DNA of 64,000 nucleotides from Blastopirellula sediminis (GTDB taxonomy: Bacteria; Planctomycetota; Planctomycetia; Pirellulales; Pirellulaceae), in the NCBI RefSeq assembly GCF_020966755.1, contig NZ_JAJKFT010000002.1:682001-746000 (forward strand), written 5' to 3'. The position numbers were made by a program, and so were the translations under genes. The notes beneath the pieces were generated by a model. The model did not search any database. It was given only the letters and a program-made list of their open reading frames with translations, and was not told the DNA's origin. Shown in pieces: positions 1 to 8,189 of the stretch. How positions within the stretch are numbered: the stretch's first letter is position 1; the number at the start of each line of letters is the position of its first letter.

Positions 1-1
1 C

Positions 2-559
2 GATCGCAATCTGCTTCACAGCGAAGCGGCGAAATCTCCGGAACCCGCCAAAGTGCTGCAGGCCTCCTCGAAACAAGACGCCGACTCCATTTCGGCCAAC
101 GCCCTGTTCGTCGATCCGGCCCACGGCGACTTCACGGTCCAGTCCGACTCGCCGGCCCTGAAGCTCGGCTTCCAGAACTTCCCGATGAACCAGTTCGGCG
201 TTCGCACCGCTAAGTTGAAGGCCCTCGCCCGAACCCCTTCGTTTTCCAGCGGCAAAGAGGAAAAGTCGAAACGGGATCAACGACGCAGCAAGTGGCAAGA
301 CCTGACCGTTCGAAACGTCATCGGACTCGGCGATCAATCGGCGTTCGGCCTCCCCAGCGAAGCCGGCATGATCGTCGTCGCCGCGCCGGCCAACAGCGCC
401 CTCGCCAAAGCCGGCGTTCAAGTTGGGGACGTCATCATTGAGTGCGACGGCAAGGAGATCGCGGAGATCGCCAAGCTGCCGAAATCGATCACCAGCATGA
501 AGACCATCACAATCTGGCGCAATCAACAGGCAGTCGTTTTGCAGCTCGCAGGCGCATAG
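2..559 (+). CDS. C-terminal part of a PDZ-domain protein, truncated by the window edge
   Basis: The reading frame is open from the first bases of the window, so the true start lies upstream. The first ~60 visible residues, including NALFVDPAHGDFTVQSDSPA, resemble the last coils of right-handed parallel beta-helix (pectate-lyase-like) proteins, which often end in such an Asp-Phe-x-Leu/Val, Ser-Pro-Ala pattern. A linker rich in Lys and Arg follows. The last ~85 residues form a PDZ-like domain with AGVQVGDVIIECDGKEI, the usual carboxylate-loop and strand arrangement. The likely role is an extracytoplasmic carbohydrate-binding or carbohydrate-degrading protein, but no active site is visible in this fragment. 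It converges with the SUKH gene 21 bp downstream. Confidence 0.7.
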   Translation, partial: DRNLLHSEAAKSPEPAKVLQASSKQDADSISANALFVDPAHGDFTVQSDSPALKLGFQNFPMNQFGVRTAKLKALARTPSFSSGKEEKSKRDQRRSKWQDLTVRNVIGLGDQSAFGLPSEAGMIVVAAPANSALAKAGVQVGDVIIECDGKEIAEIAKLPKSITSMKTITIWRNQQAVVLQLAGA

Positions 560-579
560 CGCGTCCCGGGAAAACTTCC

Positions 580-1116
580 TCATTCAGGCAATCGTTGGAG
601 CTTCCCTAATAACTCGTCAAACGAATCGGTCGCCAGGTAACAATTTTCGTAACCCCACGGACGTTCCGGCAGTTCGTCTTCGTCGCGGAGGCGAAAGAAC
701 TCGATGATCGAAGGATCAAGGTGCGGAAGCGCTTTAATGTCCCTCTCGCTCCAATAAAACCGCATATTGCAATCAAAAGCGTAGCACTTGCCATGATCAA
801 GGCCGGCGATCGAGATGCAGGTCGACTGCCCCAGATGCCCTTCGCCGATGCAGAGTAGATTCCAGGGAATCGTCTCCGAATAGATCGTCGTCTCCATATC
901 CCGAGTGCCGGCGATTTGTACGATGTTCCCATGTCCAAACGGCGTCGGCATCTGGCACTCATAGATGCAGTCGTCCAGATAGCCGCCCCCATGCAGCAGC
1001 AAGTGACGGCGGAACTGACTCGGCAGCGGCACTCCCAAGAGCGACTCCAGGTGCGAAATCGACTCCTCGGTTTCGATGCCCGTTGATTTGAATCCAAGCT
1101 CGGCCAGATCTCGCAT
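580..1116 (-). CDS. SUKH (SMI1/KNR4) family protein
   Basis: A 178-residue cytoplasmic protein with no signal peptide. The N-terminal part reads as a SUKH domain: a predicted helix (EESISHLESLLGVPLP), then the hallmark region SQFRRHLLLHGGGYLDD, then alternating strands ending in a helix with SIIEFFRL. SUKH proteins are often immunity proteins of contact-dependent or polymorphic toxins, but many bacterial members are orphans and some have other binding roles. No toxin gene lies next to it here, so an immunity function is only a possibility. The start is ATG at 1114-1116. Upstream is a gene-free, repeat-bearing stretch, so it is probably monocistronic. Confidence 0.75.
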   Translation of the reverse strand: MRDLAELGFKSTGIETEESISHLESLLGVPLPSQFRRHLLLHGGGYLDDCIYECQMPTPFGHGNIVQIAGTRDMETTIYSETIPWNLLCIGEGHLGQSTCISIAGLDHGKCYAFDCNMRFYWSERDIKALPHLDPSIIEFFRLRDEDELPERPWGYENCYLATDSFDELLGKLQRLPE

Positions 1117-1753
1117 TCGCTGCTCGCTTCACGTTCTCGCTGTTTATCCAACGTCGATGCTCCGGCCATCAGAACGGACGGCGCTAACCCCCGTCAAGAC
1201 GCGCGGAGAAGTCTTCGACGATTGGAAGAAATCGCCGATTTCTCCCTCGCAGTCCGTACGATCGACGGCGACGTTTCGCGCCGCCTTTGTCTCTTGACAA
1301 AGCGCACGGATTCGTGGTCGAGTGCGCGATGGCGAAGATCTCGGCGACGGCAAGCGCCGGCGCCTCCTCCGTCATCGCCTAGGATTTAGGACCCGGGGTC
1401 CCATTTTGCGGACCTCGCCAAGCAGTCCGGTCCCAAAAAGAGGTCCCAATTCGCTAAATCGCGTGACCGGTTCAGCGAGATGACTTGAATGACTTCGCTT
1501 GGAAGCGCAATTGTCCCAAGTAGTTGCGTCAACAGCCTGCTGGATCGTCCCGACAATCGAACAACGCCAGCTTCCCAATGTTGGTCCGAATAAAAAAACG
1601 AAGAGGGTCCGGTCCTATTTTTAGAGCGGACCATTCGCCGGCAGGACCAGAGATCCGAATTAGACATTCGTCATTTTGACCCGCGGCCGCATTCCCTTGC
1701 TTGCGCTGCGGGCTAGTAAAGAGAGAGATGACGACCGGCGGGTGCAAGCCGTC
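1117..1753. other. Gene-free region with dispersed repeats
   Basis: No convincing gene is seen. The stretch carries a 37-bp repeat (1285-1321) also found inverted at 17754-17790. On the minus strand it has a GGACCGGACC box followed by seven T residues (1592-1615), resembling the array at 17.1-17.6 kb, plus several further GGACC/GGTCC boxes between 1390 and 1440. A 27-bp end-like repeat lies at 1690-1716. All short reading frames here overlap these repeats and look non-coding. Confidence 0.6.
1690..1716 (+). repeat. 27-bp end-like repeat, copy 1 (solo)
   Basis: Begins CATTCCCTTGCTTGCG and ends GCGGGCTAG. Other copies are at 20331-20357 (diverged), 22255-22281, 50024-50050 (inverted), 50159-50185, 61048-61074 (inverted) and 62079-62105. 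The similarity runs a little further on both sides: GCGGCCG precedes it and an AAAGAGAG-type tail follows, as at 22.25 kb. Before it stands GAATTAGACATT, as in the right arm of the palindromic element at 50.1 kb, so this looks like half of that element. Confidence 0.75.
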
Positions 1754-2083
1754 CTAGTGCTTCGTCCCGCACATGTTCAGGCCGACGACGCCGAAGATGA
1801 TCATCAGGATGCTGGCCAGTTTGATCGGCGAGAAGGTCTCGCGGAAGAAGCACATGCCGATCACCGCGATCAGGGCGGTGCCGACGCCCGACCAGACGGC
1901 GTACGCGTGGCTGACGTCGATCTTGTTCAGTGCGAAGGTGAGCGACGTGAACGACCCGGCGTAAAAGAAGAATAGCAGCAGCGACGGCAGCGGCCGGGTG
2001 AACCCTTCCGACAACTTCATCGACGTGGTGCCGGCGACTTCCAACAGGATGGCGCCGGCCAGAAAGACCCAAGGTTGCATCAT
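1754..2083 (-). CDS. Small multidrug resistance (SMR) transporter, EmrE/QacE type
   Basis: A 109-residue protein with four hydrophobic segments, the normal size for SMR proton-coupled exporters, which work as antiparallel dimers in the inner membrane. The essential membrane-embedded glutamate is present in helix 1 (AGAILLEVAGTTSMKLSEGF). The second family signature, AYAVWSGVG, lies in helix 3. These motifs favour the EmrE/QacE drug-export branch over the SugE/Gdx guanidinium branch, although substrate cannot be settled from sequence alone. Two ATG codons stand in tandem (2083 and 2080). It lies 24 bp downstream of the HtrA-like gene on the same strand and may be cotranscribed with it. Confidence 0.9.
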   Translation of the reverse strand: MMQPWVFLAGAILLEVAGTTSMKLSEGFTRPLPSLLLFFFYAGSFTSLTFALNKIDVSHAYAVWSGVGTALIAVIGMCFFRETFSPIKLASILMIIFGVVGLNMCGTKH

Positions 2084-2107
2084 TTCATGTCCCTCGGGTC
2101 ACCCATA

Positions 2108-3445
2108 CTAGCGAACGCGATAGTTGGCCACCGCGATGTCGCCGTAGAAGGTTTCGTTGTCGCGAAGAATGTAGAACTTGATCGGTCGCTTCTGAGCGAT
2201 GACGTCGCTCTTCAGGATGTACTCCAGGTTGTCGACCGAGATCGTTTCCCATTCGTGCATGCCGACCAGCACGTCGCCGACGCGAATCTGCTGGCGAGCG
2301 GCCGGGCTGTAAGCCTTGACCGCGGTGATGCGAAGGCCGCCGCGATAACGCGAGTTGTTGGCTCGGAATTCGTTCGACGGAACGGACTGCACGCGGATGC
2401 CGAGCAGTTCCCAGGCGGCGTCGACATAGTTGCCGCCGGCGCCTTGGCCTTGCAGCACCAGCGACATCGACTTTTCGTCTCCTTCGCCTCGCGACACCTT
2501 GAACGAGACCTCTTCGCCCGTTTCGCGATCGAGCAGGGCCCGTTCGACGTCGAGCATGCGGCAGACTTCCAGGTCGTCGATCGCGGTGATGACGTCGCCG
2601 GTCTGAATGCCGCAGAGCGAAGCGGGGCTGTTCGGCTCAACCGACTTCACATGGAAGCTGGCGACGCCGTTGACGAATTTGGTTTCGCCGACGATGCCGT
2701 GCCAGTGAGCGTCGAGACGCTGAATCGACATCAGCTGCGACGCGACTTCCATCACGGTGTCGGCCGGAATCGCAAAGCCGATCCCCTGGGCACCGACGCG
2801 AACGGCGACGTTGATGCCGATCATTTCGCCGTCGATGTTCAGCAGCGGGCCGCCGCTGTTGCCCGGGTTGATGCTGGCGTCAGTCTGGATCAGGTCGTAG
2901 TACTTCTGCGTATCGCTAACCTGGACGGTGCGGTGCAGGGCGCTGATGATGCCGCGGGTAACCGAGTTTTCGTAACCGTAGGCGTTGCCGACGGCGATGA
3001 CGGTTTCGCCCGGCATCAGGTCGGACGAGGTGCCGGTGGTGACGACCGGCAGGGCCTTTTCGGCGTCGATCTTGATCAGCGCCAGGTCGGTCTTTTCGTC
3101 GAAGGCGATCAGCTGGGCGACGTAGGTGGTTCCGTCATTCAGCGTGACCTGAATGCGGCGAACTCCTTCAACCACGTGCTGGTTGGTGATGATGTAGCCA
3201 CGTTCATCGACGATTACGCCGGTGCCCATGCCGTTCACTTGCCGGGGAGCGTCGCCAATCGCGCTGGCGGTAGAGATCGTTTTATGACCGTGAATGTTCA
3301 CGATCGACTCTTTCACCCCTTGAACCGCTTTGACGATCGGCGTCATGCGGAGTTCCGTCCCGACCGCATTGCGAACGGTCATGCCGGACGCGACGCAAAC
3401 GAGAACGAACAAGGTCAAGAGATGACGCGAGGCAGGGTGACGCAT
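2108..3445 (-). CDS. HtrA/Deg-like secreted serine protease with two PDZ domains
   Basis: A 445-residue protein when started at the ATG at 3445, which gives an N-terminal signal peptide (basic MRHPASRH, then LLTLFVLVCVASG). An upstream frame extension exists but lacks protein-like sequence. The trypsin-like domain carries the full triad: His90 in ITNQHVVEG, Asp120 in KTDLALIKI and Ser197 in NPGNSGGPLL. Two PDZ-like domains follow, the first around CGIQTGDVITAIDD and the second around RQQIRVGDVLVGMHEW. It likely acts in the periplasm as a protein quality-control protease or chaperone. No heat-shock promoter was recognised. The SMR gene follows after 24 bp. Confidence 0.92.
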   Translation of the reverse strand: MRHPASRHLLTLFVLVCVASGMTVRNAVGTELRMTPIVKAVQGVKESIVNIHGHKTISTASAIGDAPRQVNGMGTGVIVDERGYIITNQHVVEGVRRIQVTLNDGTTYVAQLIAFDEKTDLALIKIDAEKALPVVTTGTSSDLMPGETVIAVGNAYGYENSVTRGIISALHRTVQVSDTQKYYDLIQTDASINPGNSGGPLLNIDGEMIGINVAVRVGAQGIGFAIPADTVMEVASQLMSIQRLDAHWHGIVGETKFVNGVASFHVKSVEPNSPASLCGIQTGDVITAIDDLEVCRMLDVERALLDRETGEEVSFKVSRGEGDEKSMSLVLQGQGAGGNYVDAAWELLGIRVQSVPSNEFRANNSRYRGGLRITAVKAYSPAARQQIRVGDVLVGMHEWETISVDNLEYILKSDVIAQKRPIKFYILRDNETFYGDIAVANYRVR

Positions 3446-3667
3446 AGGGGTCTCGTCGTTCCGTGAGTCGAGTCGAGGTCGGCTTTCCATCGCCCTGCCG
3501 GCGCAAAGGTGCAGGCAATTAGGCGTGAAACTTTCATCGGAACAGGGGGACTGCACGCTTGATCGATCGACCTTCAGCCCGCAGACTCAACCCAACTTGA
3601 CAACGCAATCGCTAGCATCGCGCGCAGGAAGTGCGCAGCAGCGCAAAACTTGAGGATTAGCTGGAGC

Positions 3668-4222
3668 TTACGTCGACGGCTTCGTACGCCAGGTTCCCTG
3701 GATCGTACGGAATTCTTCCGGCTGATCGAGTTCGACGTCAAGCAGCAACGGCTGCGGTAGAGGAGCGATTATCGGCTTCGCCGGAATGGTCGGCCGCGGT
3801 AACGGCAGCGGCGCCGTTTGTTCGATCGGCTCGGTATGCGGCAGCGTCTCGGCAGGAACCGATTCGACAGGAATCGGTTTCAGCGGCGGGGTCGGCTGCA
3901 GCAAGATGGGGCCCGGAGGGACTTCCGCCAAGACCGGTACGCGGATCAACTGCGGCGGCGAGTACTCAACCCGCGGCGCGAAGGCGGGGCGAGTTGGCAC
4001 TGGATGGAATTTCGGTCGCGGCGGAATCATCGGCTGATCGTAAGCGATCAACTGATTCTCTTCGCCATGTGCTTCAGCGTCATGGTGGTGACCATGAGCA
4101 GCGGTCTGGCAAGTCGTGTCGCAAGTCGGCAGCGCCATCGAGTCGTGATATCGCACGCCGAAGCAGCCAACGGCTTGCGTTGCAACGAATACGATTCCGA
4201 GATGGCGCCAGCTTGCCTTCAT
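3668..4222 (-). CDS. Proline-rich putative lipoprotein
   Basis: Unrecognised protein of about 184 residues. With the ATG at 4222 the N terminus is MKASWRHLGIVFVATQAVGC, ending in a lipobox-like AVGC, so it is probably a lipoprotein. GGGAA lies a few bases upstream of this ATG; an ATG at 4231 and a TTG at 4237 are alternatives. A His-rich patch (HGHHHDAEAHGEE) follows and could bind metal. The remainder is dominated by proline with repeated PxPxP and VP patterns, suggesting an extended, envelope-spanning or disordered chain. No catalytic domain is seen. It stands alone between the protease gene and the divergent VKOR gene. Confidence 0.6.
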   Translation of the reverse strand: MKASWRHLGIVFVATQAVGCFGVRYHDSMALPTCDTTCQTAAHGHHHDAEAHGEENQLIAYDQPMIPPRPKFHPVPTRPAFAPRVEYSPPQLIRVPVLAEVPPGPILLQPTPPLKPIPVESVPAETLPHTEPIEQTAPLPLPRPTIPAKPIIAPLPQPLLLDVELDQPEEFRTIQGTWRTKPST

Positions 4223-4616
4223 TGTTCCCATCCACAAGGCGCAATGTTACCTGGCGTTATTCATCGTCGCGGCGATAGCGTTAACTTCGCCGAAATCGGC
4301 AAAGTCGGCCTATTTTTCCAGCAACTTGTTCAGGGCGACGCCCCTTCCCGAGGCAGAAGCCAGCACGGCTAGCGGTCCGCAGCTTTCAGAACCCAGTCAA
4401 ATCCGCCGCCGACGTTGGTCGGCTCGAACCGTTAAAAACGATCGCCAGCCAACGCCAAAAGCAGGCTTTTCGACGCTATTCCCCTCCCAAAAGGCGGGAA
4501 TTCACGGCGATTCGCCCCGGTTTTCCCGCCCGGCCTATCGTCTCGCAGGAAATGGGATAGGGCGGCAACTACAATGGAGCGGAGCATTTTCCTGAGTCTT
4601 CACCCCTGATCTAGCT
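4223..4616. other. Divergent intergenic region
   Basis: Separates the minus-strand lipoprotein gene from the plus-strand VKOR gene and should hold both promoters, though no clear -35/-10 pair was identified. It contains an 8-bp inverted repeat, GGCGGGAA (4493-4500) and TTCCCGCC (4523-4530), 22 bp apart. No gene is supported. Confidence 0.4.
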
Positions 4617-5816
4617 ATGCTTCGTTCCGCTTTGTTGGCCGTCTTGATCGTCGGCCTTGGGCTGTGCGGCTATTTGACGTACGCCAGCCTGACCGCTTCG
4701 CCTGTCGCTGGTTGCGGCTTCAACTCTTCGTGCCATGACGTGCTCAATAGCGAATGGTCGAAATGGTTCACGCTGCCGGTCAGCGTCGTCGGCTTTGCGG
4801 TCTACGCGTCAGCGCTCGGCATCCTGGCGTTCACGTTCTTTTCGATTCCGGACGAGAGCAAACGTCAGGGTGAGCAGTTCGTCGTTGTACTGATGACGCT
4901 CGCGGCGGTCTCGGCCGTTTGGTTTATTGGCATTCAAGCTGGCGTGTTGGGGAAGTACTGCCCGTTTTGCATGGGTGCCCACGCTTGCTCGCTCATTGGG
5001 GCGGGACTGGCCTGGGCCGCATTTCCGCCGGGAGTTCGCCAGGCGACGTCGGCCGGCGTCGTCAGCTTCCTCGGTCTGGTGATGCTGATCTTTGGTCAGG
5101 TCGCGATGCCGGAACCAGATGGTCCTCGCAATGCGACCGTCCAGCAGAAGCAAGTCGCCGAGGTGGAACTTCGTTTGAAGTCCCCCGATGAAGATCGGAT
5201 CGAAAAGTCGCGTAAGGTGTTGTTCGCCGGCGGCGCCGTCGAAGTCGACACGTACGCCTGGCCGATCATCGGCGATCCAGAGGCGGAGTTCGTCGTGATC
5301 GACGTGATGGACTACACCTGCGAGTATTGCCGCGACGCGAGTCATTTTCTCGATCAGGCCCGCCAACAATACGACGGCAAGCTCGCCGTGATCGTGATGC
5401 CGCTTCCCCTTTCGGATAACTGCAACGCCTACGTCCCGGAAACGTTGCCGGAACATGAAAGCGCCTGCCAACTCGCCTACCTGGCGATCAATCTCTGGCG
5501 AATGAAGCCGGAAGAATACGAAGCGTTCCATCACTGGCTCTTCGAAGGAGAAGACTTTAAGAACCAAGAGGAGGCGCTCGCTTACCTGGACGAGAGGTTT
5601 GGCAAAGAGTTCGTCGACGAGTTGATCAACGACAATGCGCCGGCCGGCTACATCAACGAGGCGCTCCGCCTGGCCGATCCCGAGCGTGAGAATCAACTCT
5701 TCGGCCTGATGCCGGCGATCGTCGGCAAGACGCAGATTTCGGAAGGGGCTTTCTCGAAGCTGGACGAAATCATGCAGCCGTTTGAGTTCGACTTTGGGCC
5801 GCCGGCGAAGAAATAA
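4617..5816 (+). CDS. Vitamin K epoxide reductase (VKOR) fused to a DsbA-like thioredoxin domain
   Basis: A 399-residue membrane protein for disulfide bond formation outside the cytoplasm. Residues 1-160 form the VKOR four-helix quinone-reducing module, with loop cysteines Cys33 and Cys39 (GCGFNSSCHD) and the quinone-proximal pair Cys115-Cys118 (KYCPFC). After a linker, residues ~200-399 form a thioredoxin-fold domain with Cys235-Cys238 (CEYC), similar to DsbA/DsbG-like oxidases. The fusion would pass electrons from the soluble domain to VKOR and then to quinone, replacing a DsbA/DsbB pair, as known for cyanobacterial and other bacterial VKOR fusions. The ATG start is at 4617 with no strong Shine-Dalgarno. 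A membrane coiled-coil gene follows 78 bp later. Confidence 0.9.
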   Translation: MLRSALLAVLIVGLGLCGYLTYASLTASPVAGCGFNSSCHDVLNSEWSKWFTLPVSVVGFAVYASALGILAFTFFSIPDESKRQGEQFVVVLMTLAAVSAVWFIGIQAGVLGKYCPFCMGAHACSLIGAGLAWAAFPPGVRQATSAGVVSFLGLVMLIFGQVAMPEPDGPRNATVQQKQVAEVELRLKSPDEDRIEKSRKVLFAGGAVEVDTYAWPIIGDPEAEFVVIDVMDYTCEYCRDASHFLDQARQQYDGKLAVIVMPLPLSDNCNAYVPETLPEHESACQLAYLAINLWRMKPEEYEAFHHWLFEGEDFKNQEEALAYLDERFGKEFVDELINDNAPAGYINEALRLADPERENQLFGLMPAIVGKTQISEGAFSKLDEIMQPFEFDFGPPAKK

Positions 5817-5894
5817 GGCCCGCGTCTGGCCGCCAAATTGCGTTACAATGCCGGGGCAAGACTCGATTAGGGAATCTGGCGCCGGGAACGCAAC

Positions 5895-6722
5895 ATGGCC
5901 AAACGCATCCTCTCGATCATCGGACTGATCTTCGGAACGATCGGCGTGATCGCCTGCACGGTGGTGATCTTTTACATCTGGAGCGTTAGCTTCCGTCTGG
6001 CCGACGCGACCGTCACGCTGTTCGACGTTGGCGACAAGATGCTGCACGGAGCAGGGGAGCGCGTCGAGCAAATTGACAGTCGCGTCCAATCGCTGAAGAT
6101 CACGACCAACGAGATCGAACAAACCGCCAAGAATTGGGTGAAGAAGGAAGCTGCCGAAGCAGTGGGGTCGAAGCTTCACGTCCAGGAGAAAGCGGAAGCG
6201 CTACTTGTCGAACTGGATAAGGCGGAAAAATGGCTCGAGATCACCGAACAGTCGGCGCTCGTCATGCAACACGGGATCGACGTTACCCAATCGTTGGGAC
6301 TGAACGTCGACGTCGAGCCTGCCCAAAAGTTGATGACCGAAATCGACGGAATCCAAACGCAACTCGACGAAGGGCTTGAGATCGCGAGAAACATCAGCCA
6401 GCGAGTTGCGGAGCTTGGGGATGAGAAACTGGAAACGAACGCAACGGAGCAAATCGCCAAACTTGCCCTGCGAGTCACGGCAACCTTGGGCCTGATCGAC
6501 GGCCGCATCGAACAAATCAAAGGAGCGCTTCAGAAACTCGAAGTGGCCCTTTATCACTACGAAAAAGAAGTGCTGATGTGGGTAAACCTAACGGCATGGG
6601 GCCTGACCTTTCTCTTCGTCTGGCTCGGCGCGGGACAAGGCGCATTGTGCTACCTCGGCTGGCGCGGCTTTCATTCTCACAAGCCAACTGCCGACGACAG
6701 TCAAGCCGCTAGCACTCCCTGA
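5895..6722 (+). CDS. Membrane-anchored coiled-coil protein of unknown function
   Basis: A 275-residue protein that I do not recognise. An N-terminal transmembrane helix covers about residues 5-30 (ILSIIGLIFGTIGVIACTVV). Residues ~40-225 are strongly helical, with heptad-like spacing of Leu, Ile and Val and abundant Glu, Lys and Gln. A second hydrophobic segment at ~228-258 (TAWGLTFLFVWLGAGQGALC) is followed by a short polar tail. This gives two membrane anchors bracketing a long coiled coil, which suggests a scaffold or spacer in the envelope. It follows the VKOR-thioredoxin gene by 78 bp on the same strand, but no functional link can be shown. Confidence 0.75.
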   Translation: MAKRILSIIGLIFGTIGVIACTVVIFYIWSVSFRLADATVTLFDVGDKMLHGAGERVEQIDSRVQSLKITTNEIEQTAKNWVKKEAAEAVGSKLHVQEKAEALLVELDKAEKWLEITEQSALVMQHGIDVTQSLGLNVDVEPAQKLMTEIDGIQTQLDEGLEIARNISQRVAELGDEKLETNATEQIAKLALRVTATLGLIDGRIEQIKGALQKLEVALYHYEKEVLMWVNLTAWGLTFLFVWLGAGQGALCYLGWRGFHSHKPTADDSQAASTP

Positions 6723-6945
6723 TTCTTCACGATGCGACTAGTATTAAGGTCTTTGACAAGCGCCGCATAAGGACTTCCTTTCGCTAGCGTCTGCGTCCGC
6801 CAAAAAGCCTCATGATTTCCAACGGCTCACCCGATAGTTGACGCTGGGACCGCCCGCTGGCAGGGATAAGGCCCTGCGCCGGCGACATTGAATTCGTACT
6901 AAGATCTACCTTGCTTGTCTTCGCCCGTTGAATACGAATTCCATC

Positions 6946-7005
6946 CCGTGGAACGCGGGCGTTAGTTGGCGCTCGCGTTCCAGCGAACTTGTAGTCCACG
7001 GGAAT
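6946..7005 (+). promoter_or_regulatory. Structured leader in front of the cysteine-rich surface protein
   Basis: A 13-bp stem with one G-U pair is formed by 6949-6961 (TGGAACGCGGGCG) and 6970-6982, with an 8-nt loop. A competing pairing is possible between CCCGTGG (6945-6951) and CCACGGG just before the start codon, which would cover the GGGAA that may act as ribosome-binding site. Mutually exclusive pairings this close to a start codon suggest translational control. Nothing here matches a riboswitch I know. Confidence 0.35.
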
Positions 7006-7012
7006 CATTTTT

Positions 7013-8137
7013 ATGCTTACGCGCGTCTGGATCGCCGCTCTCTTGCTCCATTGCGGATGCGGCGTCGCATTTGGCGTCGAAGCGTTCTACAAAACGCTCA
7101 CTGTCGACGAAGCCTTCGTCGACCGCGGCGCCACGTACAACTCGGCAAGTGATGGCTGCGATTGCGGCTGCGATTGCAGCGAATGTGGATGCGGTTGCGC
7201 CGGCGGCGACGGGGACGAAGAAGACAATTACTGCGTGCCGTGGGATTATTGCGACAGTTGCAACCAGCGGATCGAGTACTGGGCGCTTCATCCTCAGTAC
7301 CGCCGCCATACGCTGCTGGGGCTCTTCGGCCAGACGCAGAAAGTGGTCGGCGGCTTCGTCGACTATGTCATTCCTGAAGCGCCGCTGCCGTTTCCGCTTC
7401 TCTCAGGACTTGCGGAAGGGAGCGGAATGACGTTGCCGCCGGAATTGGGCACCGGCGTCGTCTTTACCGAGATGAATCGAACCGTCGCCGTTTCGGACGT
7501 GCGACTCGCCTTCGGCAACAACACGCCGCAGTCGGTCAATCGCGTCGACGTTCCCAACTCGAAGTTCCACGCGTCGAGCCAGATCGCGCGACTCGACCTC
7601 TGGATCGTGCCCTTCTTCAATTTGTACGGCATTGTGGGCCATACCCGCTCGACCGGCACCGCCCAAGTGATCGTCCGCGATTTCCCCATTATGATGTCGC
7701 CCGATCGAATGATCACTCTGGATGTCGACATCGAAGGAACGACCGCCGGAGCCGGCGGTACGTTTGGCATTGGGGGTAAGCGGTGGTTTGCGACGCTTGA
7801 CTACAATAAGACCTGGACGACGTTCGACAAGGTTGACAACACGCTGACCGCCGAAGTCTGGTCGCCGCGTGTCGGCGTTCCAGTCGACCTGCCGTTCTTC
7901 AAGGGCGCCTTCTATGTTGGCGCCATGTACCAAGACACCGCTCAGACAGTCGACCTGACGCTCGATGTCCCGCTGATTGGCAACGACTTGCATGTCCAGG
8001 TCGATCAATACGAGCCCGAGCCGTGGAACTTCCTCACCGGCTTCTATTGGGGAATCAGCGAGCGGTTGCAAGTGATGGTCGAAGGGGGATCTGGCGGACG
8101 CAACTATATCATTACCGGAATCACGCTGCGGCACTAA
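7013..8137 (+). CDS. Putative outer-membrane beta-barrel protein with a cysteine-rich N-terminal segment
   Basis: A 374-residue secreted protein with a signal peptide (MLTRVWIAALLLHCGCGVAFG). About 45 residues in comes a dense cysteine cluster, CDCGCDCSECGCGC, then an acidic GDGDEED patch and more cysteines (CVPWDYCDSC). The C-terminal ~270 residues consist of alternating hydrophobic and polar strands (LDLWIVPFFNLYGIVG, RWFATLDYNKTWTTFD, FYVGAMYQDTAQTVDLTLDV) and end RNYIITGITLRH, consistent with a beta-barrel. The cysteine cluster could bind metal ions, carry a cofactor or form disulfide cross-links. A structured leader precedes the ATG. Function unknown. Confidence 0.7.
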   Translation: MLTRVWIAALLLHCGCGVAFGVEAFYKTLTVDEAFVDRGATYNSASDGCDCGCDCSECGCGCAGGDGDEEDNYCVPWDYCDSCNQRIEYWALHPQYRRHTLLGLFGQTQKVVGGFVDYVIPEAPLPFPLLSGLAEGSGMTLPPELGTGVVFTEMNRTVAVSDVRLAFGNNTPQSVNRVDVPNSKFHASSQIARLDLWIVPFFNLYGIVGHTRSTGTAQVIVRDFPIMMSPDRMITLDVDIEGTTAGAGGTFGIGGKRWFATLDYNKTWTTFDKVDNTLTAEVWSPRVGVPVDLPFFKGAFYVGAMYQDTAQTVDLTLDVPLIGNDLHVQVDQYEPEPWNFLTGFYWGISERLQVMVEGGSGGRNYIITGITLRH

Positions 8138-8189
8138 ACGCCAGACTTTTTGCTGCACGGCGAATCGAGTTCAAAGTAGGCGCGGCGCC

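Noticed and set aside
2075-3466. 463-codon open frame on the plus strand
   Set aside because: It lies antisense to the HtrA-like gene, whose catalytic motifs are complete. The translation is rich in Asp, Arg, Val and His with no domain, as expected of antisense frames in GC-rich DNA.
4809-6179. 456-codon open frame on the minus strand
   Set aside because: Antisense to the VKOR-thioredoxin gene and the next gene; no motifs.
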